Origin: Phytophthora sp. 'mugwort'
Taxonomy: Eukaryota; Oomycota; Peronosporomycetes; Peronosporales; Peronosporaceae
Direction: 5' to 3'
Length of the DNA stretch: 64,000 nucleotides
Assembly (NCBI GenBank): GCA_033558025.1
Contig: JAUCEF010000006.1
Coordinates: 1,302,001-1,366,000 of the forward strand
Shown here piece by piece: positions 33,111-43,467 of the stretch. The translations under genes were made by a program, and so were the position numbers. The notes beneath the pieces were generated by a model. The model worked only from the letters and a program-made list of their open reading frames with translations, ran no database searches and had not been told where the DNA came from. Position 1 is the stretch's first letter, and each line of letters starts with the position of its first letter.

Positions 33111-33229
33111 TAACAGCAAGCTTCTTATAAAAAGACTTTGCGGTGACCTTAAACTGCTGGGAATGTCGGCCTGCGCCAATGAACTGCAGGCTCATTTTTG
33201 TGTAAGCATTACGGGTATACTGGTAAAAT

Positions 33230-33264
33230 GTATGTGTGGCTCTCTACTAGAGAGCCACACATAC
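33230..33264. repeat. Perfect 35-bp palindrome
   Basis: GTATGTGTGGCTCTCTA (33230-33246) and its exact reverse complement (33248-33264) are separated by one base. A related GTGTGGCTCT recurs at about 33330. It may be two abutting terminal inverted repeats of a small DNA transposon. Confidence 0.7.
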
Positions 33265-33470
33265 GTAGAGAGTCGCTAAATGCGATTTCTCCGAGTTTAA
33301 TGAATGTTTTGTGATTGATTGATAATAGGGTGTGGCTCTTAACCAAGTGCAGCTCTCTACATGCAAAATGCGGTAGTTGACTAACGTATAAAACGCAATA
33401 GAATGCGACACTCTGTTTTTACAGAGACCAAATATGAGCCATTTATTTATTGCGCACACTATTTTACAAC

Positions 33471-33560
33471 AGCGCTGACAGCTCAGGAGGCTAAGACACC
33501 TGGGTTTATTGAGGGCCCCATATGGGGAACAGGGTTGTCGCCGGTTCGAGTCCCATCGAA
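33471..33560 (+). repeat. Possible tRNA-derived SINE head
   Basis: TGACAGCTCAGGAGG (33476-33490) resembles a tRNA A box and GGTTCGAGTCC (33543-33553) is a perfect tRNA B box, spaced as in a tRNA-derived pol III promoter. The acceptor stem does not pair and the anticodon arm cannot be drawn convincingly, so it is not a functional tRNA gene. A SINE head or decayed tRNA is the best reading. Confidence 0.45.
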
Positions 33561-33690
33561 CACGTTTTCTCCACGCTAAAAGGGGAAGTCTCTGTGTTGT
33601 ATTGTCACCCCCCCCCCCCTAACTGCAAGCTCCCTCGACTAACATCTCTTTTTACTAGAGTCAATCATTGCTCGAAAAAAACAATATCAT

Positions 33691-34970
33691 CTAGCGTTTC
33701 CATAAGTTCACCGATGGTCTCGTCGTTGTCAACGGTCGTGCCGTCTTGCTGCTCCCACGCCACCCGGAACTTGCTGCCGTATACTTTGTGTCGGGCAATG
33801 CGTCATGAGGCAGGGTCATCGCTGAATCCGACATAGCGACACTTTTCTCGACGACAGCATCCGGTGTCTGCCTCCACGCCTTCACCACCCAGGAAGCCAC
33901 TAGCTCCATCTCAGGCTGCCTTGGATTTCCACCTTTAGTGTAGCGAACCATGTTCGACTCCTTCCACTCGTTGATAAGCGTGCAGAGGTTGTCCTTGACC
34001 GACTTGTAGATCCCTATGTTTCCAGCTTGGAGATAAGGAGCCAGACCGCCTGGAATCACTACCATCTTGATGTCCTTCTCACCGCAGCGCCGCTTCACGT
34101 CTTGCCAATGTGGGCTCTCATAGATTCCCAAACGATGCACTGCACAGACGACTTGGCAACCTCAGGGAAGTACAAGTCCAACCAACTGATAAGAAAGGTT
34201 TGGTCCACCCAAGCTCGTTCCTAGTAAGCAGCGTAGCATCCTCCAATCCTCTCAATCGACCCTCGTGTTTTGCGCTTCCAGATACGACACGGTGGCGATT
34301 TTTTGCCAGAAGCCGCCAAAGAAAGAGCTGTCGTGATGCGCATGAACGAGAACCCTGTTGAGCAGATCACCACATGCCGAGCTCCAACTTCATCAGCAGT
34401 GGGTGGGGGCATCTTCAAAGTAGACAGCAGTTTCATCCATCAAGATGGTTCTTTCGCGTAAGCCAGGTAGGCGACAGCTCTGCCCACAAACGATCAGGGT
34501 GGTCAAGTTCGTGCGCTTTCTGAGCGTGAGGTTGTTTCGAGCCATAAATCCCTGCACCCAAAAATCCGACGCGACAAATCGAACGGGGCTTTCTTTGTGC
34601 TCTTCCTCCGTGTGGCTCGCGTGGAAAAGCTAAATAGCAGTAGCAGCTATCCACTCGCGAGTTACACTTTCCTTTCGAAGGCGCTTGTCGTATAGCAGAT
34701 CGACTAACGAGTCTTTCACGGCACCGAGTAGCGGTTTCCTGCTACCACCGACAATACGACAACGGGAACCAGCCTCGGCACGAATCTGCTCGCGATCTCG
34801 CCATCACCTCCGAAATGCCGACGCACAAACTCGTCATCCAAGCGTCGAAAGTGTGGCTCCGCAACCCGCCATCTTCCGTTTCAATCCAGTCGATGGCCTG
34901 TTGCTTGTGACTTATTTCGACAAGCTAGCGTTGAGGGAGCATGGCAAATGGAAACTGAGGTAACAGACTC
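33691..34970 (-). mobile_element. Decayed pogo-like DNA transposon E
   Basis: The minus strand shows DDE_1 blocks: GARHVVICSTGF and RITTALSLAASGKKSPPC (about 34390-34290), then FLISWLDLYFPEVAKS and IVWESMRAHIG (about 34195-34100), then CGEKDIKMVVIPGGLAPYLQAGNIGIYKSVKDNL (about 34090-33975). The second acidic block usually reads WDS.raH but here is WES, and the third usually reads QpgD but is QAGN, so two of three catalytic positions are changed. An in-frame stop and shifts are also present. Confidence 0.7.
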
Positions 34971-35205
34971 TTTACGTCTTCGTGAACGACTGGTGGAGAA
35001 CGCTGCTGTTTGGAGAGAATTCAGCTGTATTCTGTAATGCTGGTAAGTGAATTCGACAGCATTCTGGCACTACTATATTCAATCGCACTCATGTATTTAT
35101 TAAGGGAATTGTATTCGCTATTATACGTTAATTGTACCAAATTTGTCTTTATCCGGATGTCCTTGTTATCCGGATATATTTGCACCTCCAGACAAGCCCA
35201 GCAAC

Positions 35206-35709
35206 ATGAGCGACGGCGTCACCGCGTCTCGCGCGGAAGTGATGGAGAGTACGACGGCCTATCACATCTACCTCCTGCGCTCGCCACTTCCGCTAACATG
35301 TTCGTCCATTTTGCAGCCGTATACGAGCTCTCGCGCCTGCTCAACACTGGTCTGGATCGCGACACTCTGGCGATCCTCATGGCGCTCATTCAGAAGGGCG
35401 TCAACCCGGAGGCGCTTGCTGCAGTGGTTAAAGACCTGCGCAAAGACGCAGCAGAGCAGCAGCATCAACAGACGGAAGCGCCGCGGGAACGGACTTTCAC
35501 GGGCGGCAAGCAGCCCCTGTCGACCCAGGAACTCCAGGTCAGTCAGGTGTGTCGAAAGAAGCAGAAACGAGCGCCAGATGCTTGACTCGCCTGGTCCGCA
35601 CTCCGCCACCGTCTTCTCTGTCTATTGGTCTAGATGCATCGGACTGACAGCGAACTCCGTTGTGTGTTTTGTGTCTGCCCCTCAGAAGAAACGCCGCTCG
35701 GACTACTAG
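35206..35709 (+). CDS. MZT1: MOZART1, gamma-tubulin complex targeting protein (3 exons)
   Basis: MOZART1 binds GCP subunits and helps bring the gamma-tubulin complex to microtubule-organising centres. Exons by phase: 35206-35248, 35317-35537 and 35686-35709, giving 95 aa. The spliced protein reads EVMETVYELSRLLNTGLDR across the first intron, then TLAILMALIQKGVNPEALAAVVKDLR, the family's diagnostic core. The C-terminal tail is Gln/Glu-rich and the last exon adds only KKRRSDY. Donors are GTACGA and GTCAGT; acceptors are TTGCAG and CTCAG. Total length fits the family (about 70-100 aa). The small size and split exons make it easy to miss. It marks the right border of the repeat island. Confidence 0.9.
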   Translation: MSDGVTASRAEVMESTTAYHIYLLRSPLPLTCSSILQPYTSSRACSTLVWIATLWRSSWRSFRRASTRRRLLQWLKTCAKTQQSSSINRRKRRGNGLSRAASSPCRPRNSRSVRCVERSRNERQMLDSPGPHSATVFSVYWSRCIGLTANSVVCFVSAPQKKRRSDY

Positions 35710-35881
35710 ATGACTAATATTCATGGTTTTTAGTTCCTTTTTCTATTGGCATTTGTTGCTATCGAGGTCGTACCCTACGAACTGATCGCTACCGTGTCTC
35801 TGATGTCTCCGTCCTCGGTGGTATTCCCTATGTCTAAAGTCGGCAGGGTATCTTCGCTTCTTACAACGACGATGTCGACGA

Positions 35882-37615
35882 TCAGTTCCGCGTGATACGG
35901 TGCATCTCAACAACGAGAATACGACCTTCCACGAAGGCGGCCGTCGCGAAAAAGGCGAAAGTCATGATAGGACGTAGCACAGGGTTCTGGAACCAATCGG
36001 TACGGCCAACCATGTACAGGAACTGGAGCTGCGCAAGCACCAGCAGCGGGAGTTTCTTGACGCACCACCAGATGCCACCCAGGAGCAGCTCCGAAGTCGC
36101 AGGCACCTCGTCCTTCTTCCATTGCGCTATGCGCAAGGTGTGCGCAACCGCAAAAATCAGCAGCAGCGTTGTTAGCATGAAATCGTGGGCAATGACCCAG
36201 AGCTTTCCTGCATAGCTGGGCTCCATTGTGATCGGGATAACCTGAATGCTGCACCCGGTAAGCAGGACAACGATGGAGACGCTTGACACCAGGGGCATCG
36301 ACGCAACAGCATAAAGAGCGCTGCATGAGAACTGGCAGGCTCGTCGCACGACACGAGAGTTGAACACGTCAATGGAAAGCGGTTGTGCGTTGCCAGGAGT
36401 GGGAAGTCCCCAGCTTGATAAACGGCGCGGGCGTCCGTTGGGTTCAGTGAACAACTTCAAGCACAACGAGACATAGGCGAACCAGATAAATGCAAAAATC
36501 ACCGAGAATGACACCACCTTGCCTAGGAAGAAGCCGAAATGATCTTCACCCAACCGTGCACGTACATCCTGCCAGTACCAGAACACCTGGAAGTACGTGT
36601 ACGGCAGCCAAAACCACGGCTTCACCGTAGCGCCACTGTATTTGTAGCTCAGCAGGGGGCCGGGGATCTCTCCCGTTGCCAGGTTCTTGTCTTTGCATTT
36701 GTACAAGTCCCAGTTCATGCGCTCGTAGAAGACCATGTGGTTGATGCTGTAGTAGAACGGCAAGCGGTGGACGACGGAAGTATCCACTGCTTCCACTGCG
36801 TCATCGCCATCATCTGCTCCATCACTTTCCTCTTCATTATCGTCCCCATCCCACCCAAGAAAGAACAGCGGACTCTCCTCAAACGCCTCAAAAAGTCCGG
36901 GCATGAAGCCCTGGATGATGCCGATGTAGTTGTACTCGCGCCCAGTGATCATAAAGCCATCGATAGCATCCGAGTACAAGTTCCTCGCCGCGATACTATC
37001 GGGGGAGATGACTAGCAAACCATTCGAATACACGACCGATTGGCCGTTGTCCACTGCGCAGAACTGGTGGCACGCGAAGATTTCGTCCAGGTTGCGTAAC
37101 ACTAGGTTCTCCGGGTCCAAATAGACGACGCGCTTGAGCGAGGAAATCTGCGGATCGTCCCATACGACAAGCTTATTGCGCATGTGCAGCAGCTGCGTAC
37201 GGTAGTCGGTGAGAGGCATGTGTGCGAACACATTGGGGATGTTAGTGCGCACGATCTCCAGGTCCGGGTCGTCCCCCTTAAGCGCCCGCTCGCTGCTCTC
37301 CTGTAGTCCGTCCTGCGGCACGATCACCATGCGTCGGTACTTGGTGTTGGATTCCTTGATGCTGCGCATGAGTACGCGCGTGGCCAGCAGCAGTGCCTCG
37401 CTGTCCTCGCCGAAGTCGTACATGATGGTGGCGAACGCGCCCTCGTTTGGCTCTACGACGCTTTCGGGTGCCACCGTCGCGGGGTCTTTCGACTTTGCCT
37501 TGGTATTTTGCGCGGAGCAGCATGACAGGATCAAAGCGGCAACGATCAGGACGGAGAGCAGCCGCAGTCGCCGCGGGCCGGAGACGGCGTGAACGCGCGA
37601 CGGTCTGATCCCCAT
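35882..37615 (-). CDS. GT8-family membrane glycosyltransferase-like protein
   Basis: Single exon, 577 aa. A signal anchor (about residues 17-33) is followed by a GT8 (glycogenin/PGSIP-like) domain at about 60-330 and then five or so hydrophobic segments from about 355 to the end. This layout resembles plant PGSIP6/IPUT1, which adds glucuronic acid to inositol phosphorylceramide in the Golgi. Family blocks seen: RRMVIVPQDG, DYRTQLLHMRNKLVVWDDPQ and RVVYLDPENLVLRNLDEIF. The metal-binding DxD is DPE here (codons at 37117-37109), and the later NSG and GDQGF motifs are also changed, so activity is uncertain. Start is the first ATG. It is divergent from the PKA gene across 1.2 kb. Confidence 0.8.
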   Translation of the reverse strand: MGIRPSRVHAVSGPRRLRLLSVLIVAALILSCCSAQNTKAKSKDPATVAPESVVEPNEGAFATIMYDFGEDSEALLLATRVLMRSIKESNTKYRRMVIVPQDGLQESSERALKGDDPDLEIVRTNIPNVFAHMPLTDYRTQLLHMRNKLVVWDDPQISSLKRVVYLDPENLVLRNLDEIFACHQFCAVDNGQSVVYSNGLLVISPDSIAARNLYSDAIDGFMITGREYNYIGIIQGFMPGLFEAFEESPLFFLGWDGDDNEEESDGADDGDDAVEAVDTSVVHRLPFYYSINHMVFYERMNWDLYKCKDKNLATGEIPGPLLSYKYSGATVKPWFWLPYTYFQVFWYWQDVRARLGEDHFGFFLGKVVSFSVIFAFIWFAYVSLCLKLFTEPNGRPRRLSSWGLPTPGNAQPLSIDVFNSRVVRRACQFSCSALYAVASMPLVSSVSIVVLLTGCSIQVIPITMEPSYAGKLWVIAHDFMLTTLLLIFAVAHTLRIAQWKKDEVPATSELLLGGIWWCVKKLPLLVLAQLQFLYMVGRTDWFQNPVLRPIMTFAFFATAAFVEGRILVVEMHRITRN

Positions 37616-38845
37616 CGTGAAGAAATTGACTGCCCGCCAAGCGAGCTGAGACTATTGGCCCGTTTCTGTGTGGAACGTGGTGTGGTGTACGTACAAATCA
37701 CCTACGCGCAACATTTCCACTTCAATTTGACTGCTTCAACTTTGAAGAAACTTTTTTCTGGCTAACGCGCAAGAATTAAGTGTCATACGTCTGTACGACG
37801 GGCACCACGAATGTTGCGAGCCCGCGCTCAGTTTACTAAGGTTCTAAGATCAGGCAAGGTTATGTGATCTGCAATGAGACCGGTAAGCTTGTTGAGCTGT
37901 GTACATGTACTAAACAGTGTTCGCCATACTTTTCGAATTCGACCTGACTAAGCAGTCACAATAATTTTGGCGGGATGCTAGTTATAATAAATGTATCAAT
38001 CATTGAGACAAGCCAGGGAGTTCGCTGCCATTCCGCAGGCGGGCTACTGCACTGCATTCTGCAGCCAGCAGGTAACCTTCAGTCGATTGCAGCTTTGGTG
38101 GACGAGTCGCCTGCACCTTAACTTTTAGATGCTGCAGACTCTTCTATCTTCGAAAGGTTTGCAGCTAAAATCTACACCGGACGACTCACTCGACGACGGA
38201 CTACGCCACCTATCGTTCATTTAATGGCAAAGCGGCCTTTCCACCATTGCTTTCCGTGCGGGTTCGATGCCGACAGGCACCGCCCAGCACACGGCGACTC
38301 ACTGGCGCTCAAGTCCCGCAGATCAATGCCTACTGTAATCATCTCAGCCAAATAATAATGGAAGAAGGCCGCCGCCCACAAGTCACGGCTAGGCGTGCGC
38401 GATGGCCGGCCCTATCTTGCTTTTTTCTATAATTATTAAATACGCTCGCGGCTCTTCGGGTTCATGTTGGTTATATCCAGGTCCGCCCAGTACCCGGCGC
38501 CGGACGGACGTCTATTTGCGTCATTGCTATTCCTGTCGCGCTGGCTGCGAGTGTGGAGGTGAAAACGGAGAAAGCTGCTGGCGAGCGCGGGACAAAAATA
38601 CCTACGAGTGGCTGCGTGTATAACCACCGCCTGTTGTTTTGGCTCGGCCAATCTGATCCCGCTGTCGCCCTCGCCGCCGATACCTGCGTGCACGCGCCCA
38701 TAGCCCCATAGCCCAAAAAAGACGCGAGTAACAAGGCCGCTGGAGTTTCACTCATACGCACGCAGACGCCGCCTACTCGCGCAAAGGATTGACGCATTCA
38801 ACCACCGCTGGACACGGCAGCAGTAGACAGCAGCAACACAGCAAG
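37616..38845. other. Divergent intergenic region, GT8 / PKA
   Basis: No gene is supported on either strand. A chance tRNA-like pair of boxes near 38223 and 38259 was rejected. The region must hold both promoters. An initiator-like GCATTCAACCACC near 38791-38803 lies about 45 bp before the PKA ATG. Confidence 0.45.
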
Positions 38846-39919
38846 ATGGCTACCCCGGACGCGACGGTACCGGCCGTCAAGAACTCGCACAAGTTCGCAG
38901 CTCCACTCGATGGCTCACAATTCGAGATGGGCGTGACGCTGGGTACGGGCTCCTTCGGTCGTGTGCGCTTCGCAACGCATAAAGTAAGTGGCAGCGACTA
39001 GTGATGTCGACTCGAGGTATATTGACAATTGTGTTTGGTGTTTTATGGATAGGCGACCAACACGTACTGGGCTATCAAGATTCTAAAGAAGGCCGAGATC
39101 ATTCGGCTACAGCAGGTCGAGCACATGCTTTCGGAGAAGTCCATCTTGCTATGTTTGGACCATCCATTCATCGTCAACCTGGCTGGCACGTACCAGGACA
39201 CCAAGTACTTGTACATGGTGCTTGAGTACGTTATCGGCGGCGAATTCTTCACACACTTGCGGAAAGCCGGGCGCTTTGACAACAACGCGGCGAAGTTCTA
39301 TGCTGCGCAGGTAGTGTCAATTTTCGAGTACATGCACAGCCAAGATTTCATCTACCGTGACTTGAAGCCCGAGAATCTCCTGCTAGACAGCGAAGGCTAC
39401 ATCAAGATCACCGACTTCGGATTTGCCAAACGAGTGGCGTTCAAGACATACACGCTTTGTGGTACACCCGAGTACATCGCGCCAGAAGTGTTACTAAACA
39501 AAGGACACGGCAAGGGCGTGGATTGGTGGACACTCGGCATCTTGCTCTATGAAATGCTGGCAGGGCAGCCGCCGTTCTGTGACGACGACCCCATGGGCAT
39601 TTACCAGCAAATTCTTTCAGGAAAACTCAACTTCCCGCGTTTCTTCGACCGCAACGCTAAGGGACTTATTAAGCGTATGCTCACGGCCGACCTTACGAAG
39701 CGATATGGTTGTCTGAAGAACGGAGTCGAGGACATCAAGAAGCACAAGTTCTTCGCCGGTGTCAATTGGGACGACCTACTTGCGCGAAAGGGTGCAGCAC
39801 CAATTATCCCACGTGTCGGCACGGCCAACGACACGTCCAATTTCGATCCATACCCGGACTCGATGGAGGATGCGATTGTTCCCGTTTACAACGGCAAGGA
39901 CCCTTTTGCCGAGTTTTAG
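38846..39919 (+). CDS. cAMP-dependent protein kinase (PKA) catalytic subunit (2 exons)
   Basis: Exons 38846-38983 and 39053-39919, 334 aa; the 69-bp intron (GTAAGT...ATAG, phase 0) splits the sequence between the glycine loop and the ATP lysine. All AGC-kinase landmarks are visible: GTGSFGRV glycine loop, AIKIL lysine, YRDLKPEN catalytic loop, DFGFAK, TLCGTPEYIAPE activation loop with the PDK1-site Thr, and the C-terminal PYPD...DPFAEF tail whose final FxxF is the hydrophobic motif of true PKA. The N-terminus is short and has no added domain. It should be held inactive by a regulatory subunit until cAMP rises. Known PKA catalytic subunits are about 330-350 aa. It is convergent with the SDR gene. 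Confidence 0.95.
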
Positions 39920-40477
39920 ACGATACCGCTGCATGCTTGAAGGAGGTCGATGATGAAGATGGACTGAGAATTGGTGATGGTGCAGCGAGAGCAAGCAGGG
40001 CGAGCTCCATGCAAAGTAGAGGGGACGTGCACGAACGAGGAGCCAAGGAGAGTGCCAGCAAGAAAGTATGGTCGATAAGGTCATGCATTTCTATTTATCA
40101 CGAACATGCGGAGGAGGAGGTCAAGAACTGCAGAGCTCCTTCGATCTCGCATAGTATTAGGTCACCGGATTGCGATCTTTCACCTTTGACGTCGCCTTTA
40201 GTTTAGTATACATTCGGCTTGCACTAGTTTACGTTGCTCGGTCTGGCTGCTCGATTCCTCGTCAGGCAACGTCCACTTTCACTTTCTGCTTCTTGCACGC
40301 TAAATAATACTTCTAGTACTACAACTACAAGTATAGATATCGTTACGTCGTCGAATCAATACAGTATATTGAAACACAAACAGTACTAAGTAATTCAATT
40401 CAAGTACCGAATTACAGCTCGTATCGCTCACTAGCTCTGTCTTTGAATGCAGAGTTGTCCCGATTCGTCATCAAATT
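39920..40477. other. 3' regions of convergent PKA and SDR genes
   Basis: No gene. The long stretch probably holds both 3' UTRs. There is a run of TACTAC/ACTACAACTACAAG-like repeats near 40308-40335. Confidence 0.4.
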
Positions 40478-41269
40478 CTACAGCTTCGAGTTCGGGAACA
40501 GCACCTTGTCACCGGGGAAGCGGTAGTAGGCTGTGCTCTTCTTCATGATGCGTTGCACACGGCCAGCGTTGTCGGGCTCACGCATACCAGCGGCAAAGGC
40601 ATCCACCACGACTTTGACTGGCAGGAGGCCGCCCATCATGTTAGTGTACTCGGGGATCTCCTCGTTGGCCTGACGCCCCATGTCCGTTTCGGCAAAGCCC
40701 GGACACATGCAAAAGCATCGAATGTTGTCCGATTTCTTGAGCTGGTATAGCGAGCGCGTGAAGCCCACGACGCCGGCCTTGGCCGCCGCATACTCGGGTC
40801 CAAATGGAGAGGTGGTGAGGCCGGCCATGCTGCCGAGGTTCACAATCACGCCCTCTTTGCCGTTGAGTGTGCGCTTAAACTCGCAGATGGCGAACTTGGT
40901 GCCGCGGATCAGCGCGGTCAGGTCGATGGCTACGACAGCCTCCCAGTTAGTGCTCTCGGGCTCGTAGAAGGTCATGTCGCCGGCGATGCCGGCGTTATTG
41001 ACGAGCACGTTCACGGGCCGGTTAAAGTACTTGCTGGCGTACGCGAAAGCGCGAGGGAAGCTATCCTTCTCGGTCACGTTCTGGCGGTCCCAGCACACGT
41101 TCTGCTCGCCGTACTTGCACTGCAGCTCCTTGCCCGTGGCCTGGAGATCGTGCACGTTCACGTCCGTGATCATGACCTTGCCCTGACCGGCCAGGATCTC
41201 CTCCGCGAACGCACGGCCAAAGCCGCGACCGCCGCCCGTCACAATCGCAACAGCCTCGTGGAACTCCAT
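40478..41269 (-). CDS. Short-chain dehydrogenase/reductase (SDR)
   Basis: Single exon, 263 aa, the usual length of classical SDRs. The NAD(P)-binding TGGGRGFG motif is at residues 11-18, followed by an acidic residue after the second beta strand (ITDVN), which favours NAD(H). The NNAG motif and the catalytic Ser...Tyr-x-x-x-Lys (NLGSMAG then YAAAK) are all present. It resembles 15-hydroxyprostaglandin dehydrogenase-like and similar alcohol dehydrogenases, but the substrate cannot be told from sequence. No signal peptide; cytosolic. An initiator-like site lies upstream at 41344-41359. Confidence 0.88.
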   Translation of the reverse strand: MEFHEAVAIVTGGGRGFGRAFAEEILAGQGKVMITDVNVHDLQATGKELQCKYGEQNVCWDRQNVTEKDSFPRAFAYASKYFNRPVNVLVNNAGIAGDMTFYEPESTNWEAVVAIDLTALIRGTKFAICEFKRTLNGKEGVIVNLGSMAGLTTSPFGPEYAAAKAGVVGFTRSLYQLKKSDNIRCFCMCPGFAETDMGRQANEEIPEYTNMMGGLLPVKVVVDAFAAGMREPDNAGRVQRIMKKSTAYYRFPGDKVLFPNSKL

Positions 41270-41343
41270 ACTGGCGGGGAGTGAGCGGGGAGTGGGTGTC
41301 TTTGGGGTCTTGGGGGCTGCCGTGCACTTGACCTCGACAGTCG

Positions 41344-41359
41344 CGATTGATAAGTGAAC
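41344..41359 (-). promoter_or_regulatory. Initiator-like site of the SDR gene
   Basis: On the minus strand GTTCACTTATCAATCG matches 11 of 16 positions of the oomycete initiator GCTCATTYYNCAWTTT. It lies about 75 bp upstream of the SDR ATG. Confidence 0.35.
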
Positions 41360-41814
41360 TCTGACTGTCGAAGGCTGCGGGAATTCCTGTTGACGTGAAC
41401 TGACTGTCTCTCAGCATTGAACTGTGTTCCGGCATGACAACGGCTGGCGGCAGTGCCGATTATTGCTTTGGGGTTGAACCTCTTAACAAGACTGCACCAT
41501 GGCTCGTTGAAGTGAAAGTGGTGTTGAAGGTGGCGTTGCTCAAATGCTGCATCATCAGTTTCCCACCATCCACTCCGTATTATACAGAGGGGTCCATTGG
41601 CTAAATGTTAGCAGCGAGCTACTAGCTGAGATTAACTTGCTGTAAGCAGAATCTTTATCTCAACAATAGATCTGACATCGTCGGCGCACAATGGGGGCTG
41701 GGCTAGAGTCTGATCGATGCTGTCATAGCTGCGAGCGAAGCCCCCTGCATTGCCGGCGTTGACGCATTCGATTTGACAGTTTATTGGTGTAAATTAACAC
41801 AGATGCCACGTATC

Positions 41815-41832
41815 TTTTCATTTCATTTTGGT
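41815..41832 (+). promoter_or_regulatory. Initiator-like site of the TBL2-like gene
   Basis: CTTTTCATTTCATTTTGG resembles the oomycete initiator and ends 9 bp before the TBL2-like ATG at 41841, within the usual short 5' UTR range. Confidence 0.4.
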
Positions 41833-41840
41833 CGGACCCC

Positions 41841-43467
41841 ATGGAGCTCGCGTGGGTGTTAGCGCTGCTGCTTGTGCTCGTGGGCGCCGCCTACATGTAC
41901 ATGCAGCGGCTGGAGGAGGCTAAGCAGCAGGAGATGAAGCTGCAAAAAGAAAAGGAGGAGCTGGCGCGACAGCAGTTCCACGCGCTTAATGGCAAGAAGC
42001 CCAAGGGCAAGGCGAAAAAGAAGGTGGACGTGACCGCAGAGCTCAAGAAGAAGAAGGCGCAGGTGGTGACGCACGAGGCAGGCGAGGAGCGCCCGGACAT
42101 TCTTCAAGTGCTCAAGGGCCACAAGTACGGCGTTACAGCCACCGCCTACAGCCCCAATGGCCGCTTCCTGGCCACTGCTAGCTCGGACCGCACCATCCGC
42201 CTCTACTTCCGCGACACGCTTAAGGACAAGAACCCCAAGTTGCACCAGATTAATATTGAGTACGACCACGCCACGGCGATGTGCTTTAGCTCCGACGGAC
42301 GCAGCCTCGTGGTTGCAACCGAGGGCGGCAACGTGAAAGTCTATCGTACGTTTGGCTCTGTATTGTGAGGTTTCAGTTGGGGTTGGAGCTGATGTGCTGT
42401 TCATGCTTTGGTTCTCTTACAGAAAAGCTGCGAGTCAAGCCGGAGGTTGTGGCAGACTTCGCGGTTACGCACAAGACGGATGTGCACTCGGTGCTCATGA
42501 ACGATATTGGCAACGTCAGTTTGTGGAGAAGCCCTTCTTGCGAGAGTGTTGTGATCGTGCTAACTGTATTTTTGCTATGCTTTAGTGGGCAGTGATCATC
42601 ACGTGCGCGGGTGACTCGGACACGGACGTCAAGTTCTGGAATTTGAGCGGCGAGTTGCTACAGACGGTGAACACGAACCAGGTGGCTAATTACCACTGCG
42701 TCGGGTCCAAGGATAATCGATACGTTGCTGTTGCAGCGTACACGCCGGAGGTCAAGATTTATGAGATTGCGCGCGAGAAGACGGGCGCCTTCAAGAAGGT
42801 TAACAAGATTATGACGCTTCAAGGACACAGGGTAAGACTATACCAAGCAGTGTCAATCGGTTGGTAGAACTGTTGCTGATGCTTGGCTTGCAGACGGGTG
42901 TGATGGATCTTGCTTTCGATGGCTCAGATGCGCTTCCAGTGAACCGTGTTGTAACCATTTCCAAGGACGCATCAGTCCGTTTGTGGGATATTAACGGTGG
43001 GTTTGTAATATCTGCAACGGTAATTAGTGTGTACCGGATGACATAACGATGTTATTGATGCTATATGATGATATATTTCTATGATGAACAGTTCGATACA
43101 CTGTACAGGAAGACCCCAAGGTGTTGTCATCGTTCAATGCCAGCGGAGATCAATCGTTCCAGGCTGTCGACTTCGCTCCTAACGGAAAGGTGCGCCATTG
43201 CGTTTATTATTCGTGCAAACTAGTTATGAGAAAGTATCTCATCGAGTCGGGCTTTTGGTGTTGCCATTGTTCGTGCAGATGTTGGCCATGGTGCGAGGTA
43301 TGGATCTCGTGTTCGTTCGGACCAGCGACAACAAAGAGTTCTACATCATCGAAAACGCGATCGAAGATCCTATCAATCGTGCCACGTTCTCGCCTGATGG
43401 ATTTGAGGTACTTGTGCTCGGAAAGAACTGCAAGCATGTCAAAATCTACAAGACGCCCGATTTGTAG
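41841..43467 (+). CDS. TBL2: TBL2-like WD40 protein with N-terminal membrane anchor (6 exons)
   Basis: Exons by phase: 41841-42345, 42423-42514, 42586-42831, 42894-42996, 43092-43189, 43279-43467; 410 aa. A membrane anchor (ELAWVLALLLVLVGAAYMYMQ) opens the protein, then a Lys/Glu-rich coiled stretch (about 25-80) and WD40 repeats such as LKGHKYGVTATAYSPNGRFLATASSDRTIRLY and SKDASVRLWDIN. This is the layout of TBL2, an ER-bound propeller linked in animals to the PERK stress response. Human TBL2 is 447 aa. All five introns use GT-AG with matching phases. TBL2 is the best match; another ER WD40 protein (SEC12/PREB type) has its anchor at the C-terminus, so it fits less well. Confidence 0.87.

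Larger units (their letters stand above)
33111..33690. other. Spacer between two pogo remnants
   Basis: No protein gene. It contains a 35-bp palindrome (33230-33264) and a tRNA-like promoter pair (33471-33560), described separately, and a C run near 33607-33619. Confidence 0.5.
41270..41840. other. Divergent promoter region, SDR / TBL2
   Basis: Gene-free. It carries an initiator-like site on each strand (41344-41359 minus and 41815-41832 plus), listed separately. Confidence 0.45.

Noticed and set aside
36539..37015. Open frame antisense to the GT8 gene
   Set aside because: No recognisable protein, and it lies inside a supported gene.
38223..38275. tRNA gene candidate (TGGCAAAGCGG and GGTTCGATGCC boxes)
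   Set aside because: The acceptor stem does not pair, the T stem pairs poorly, the B box has a mismatch, and no anticodon arm can be drawn. Chance is likely.
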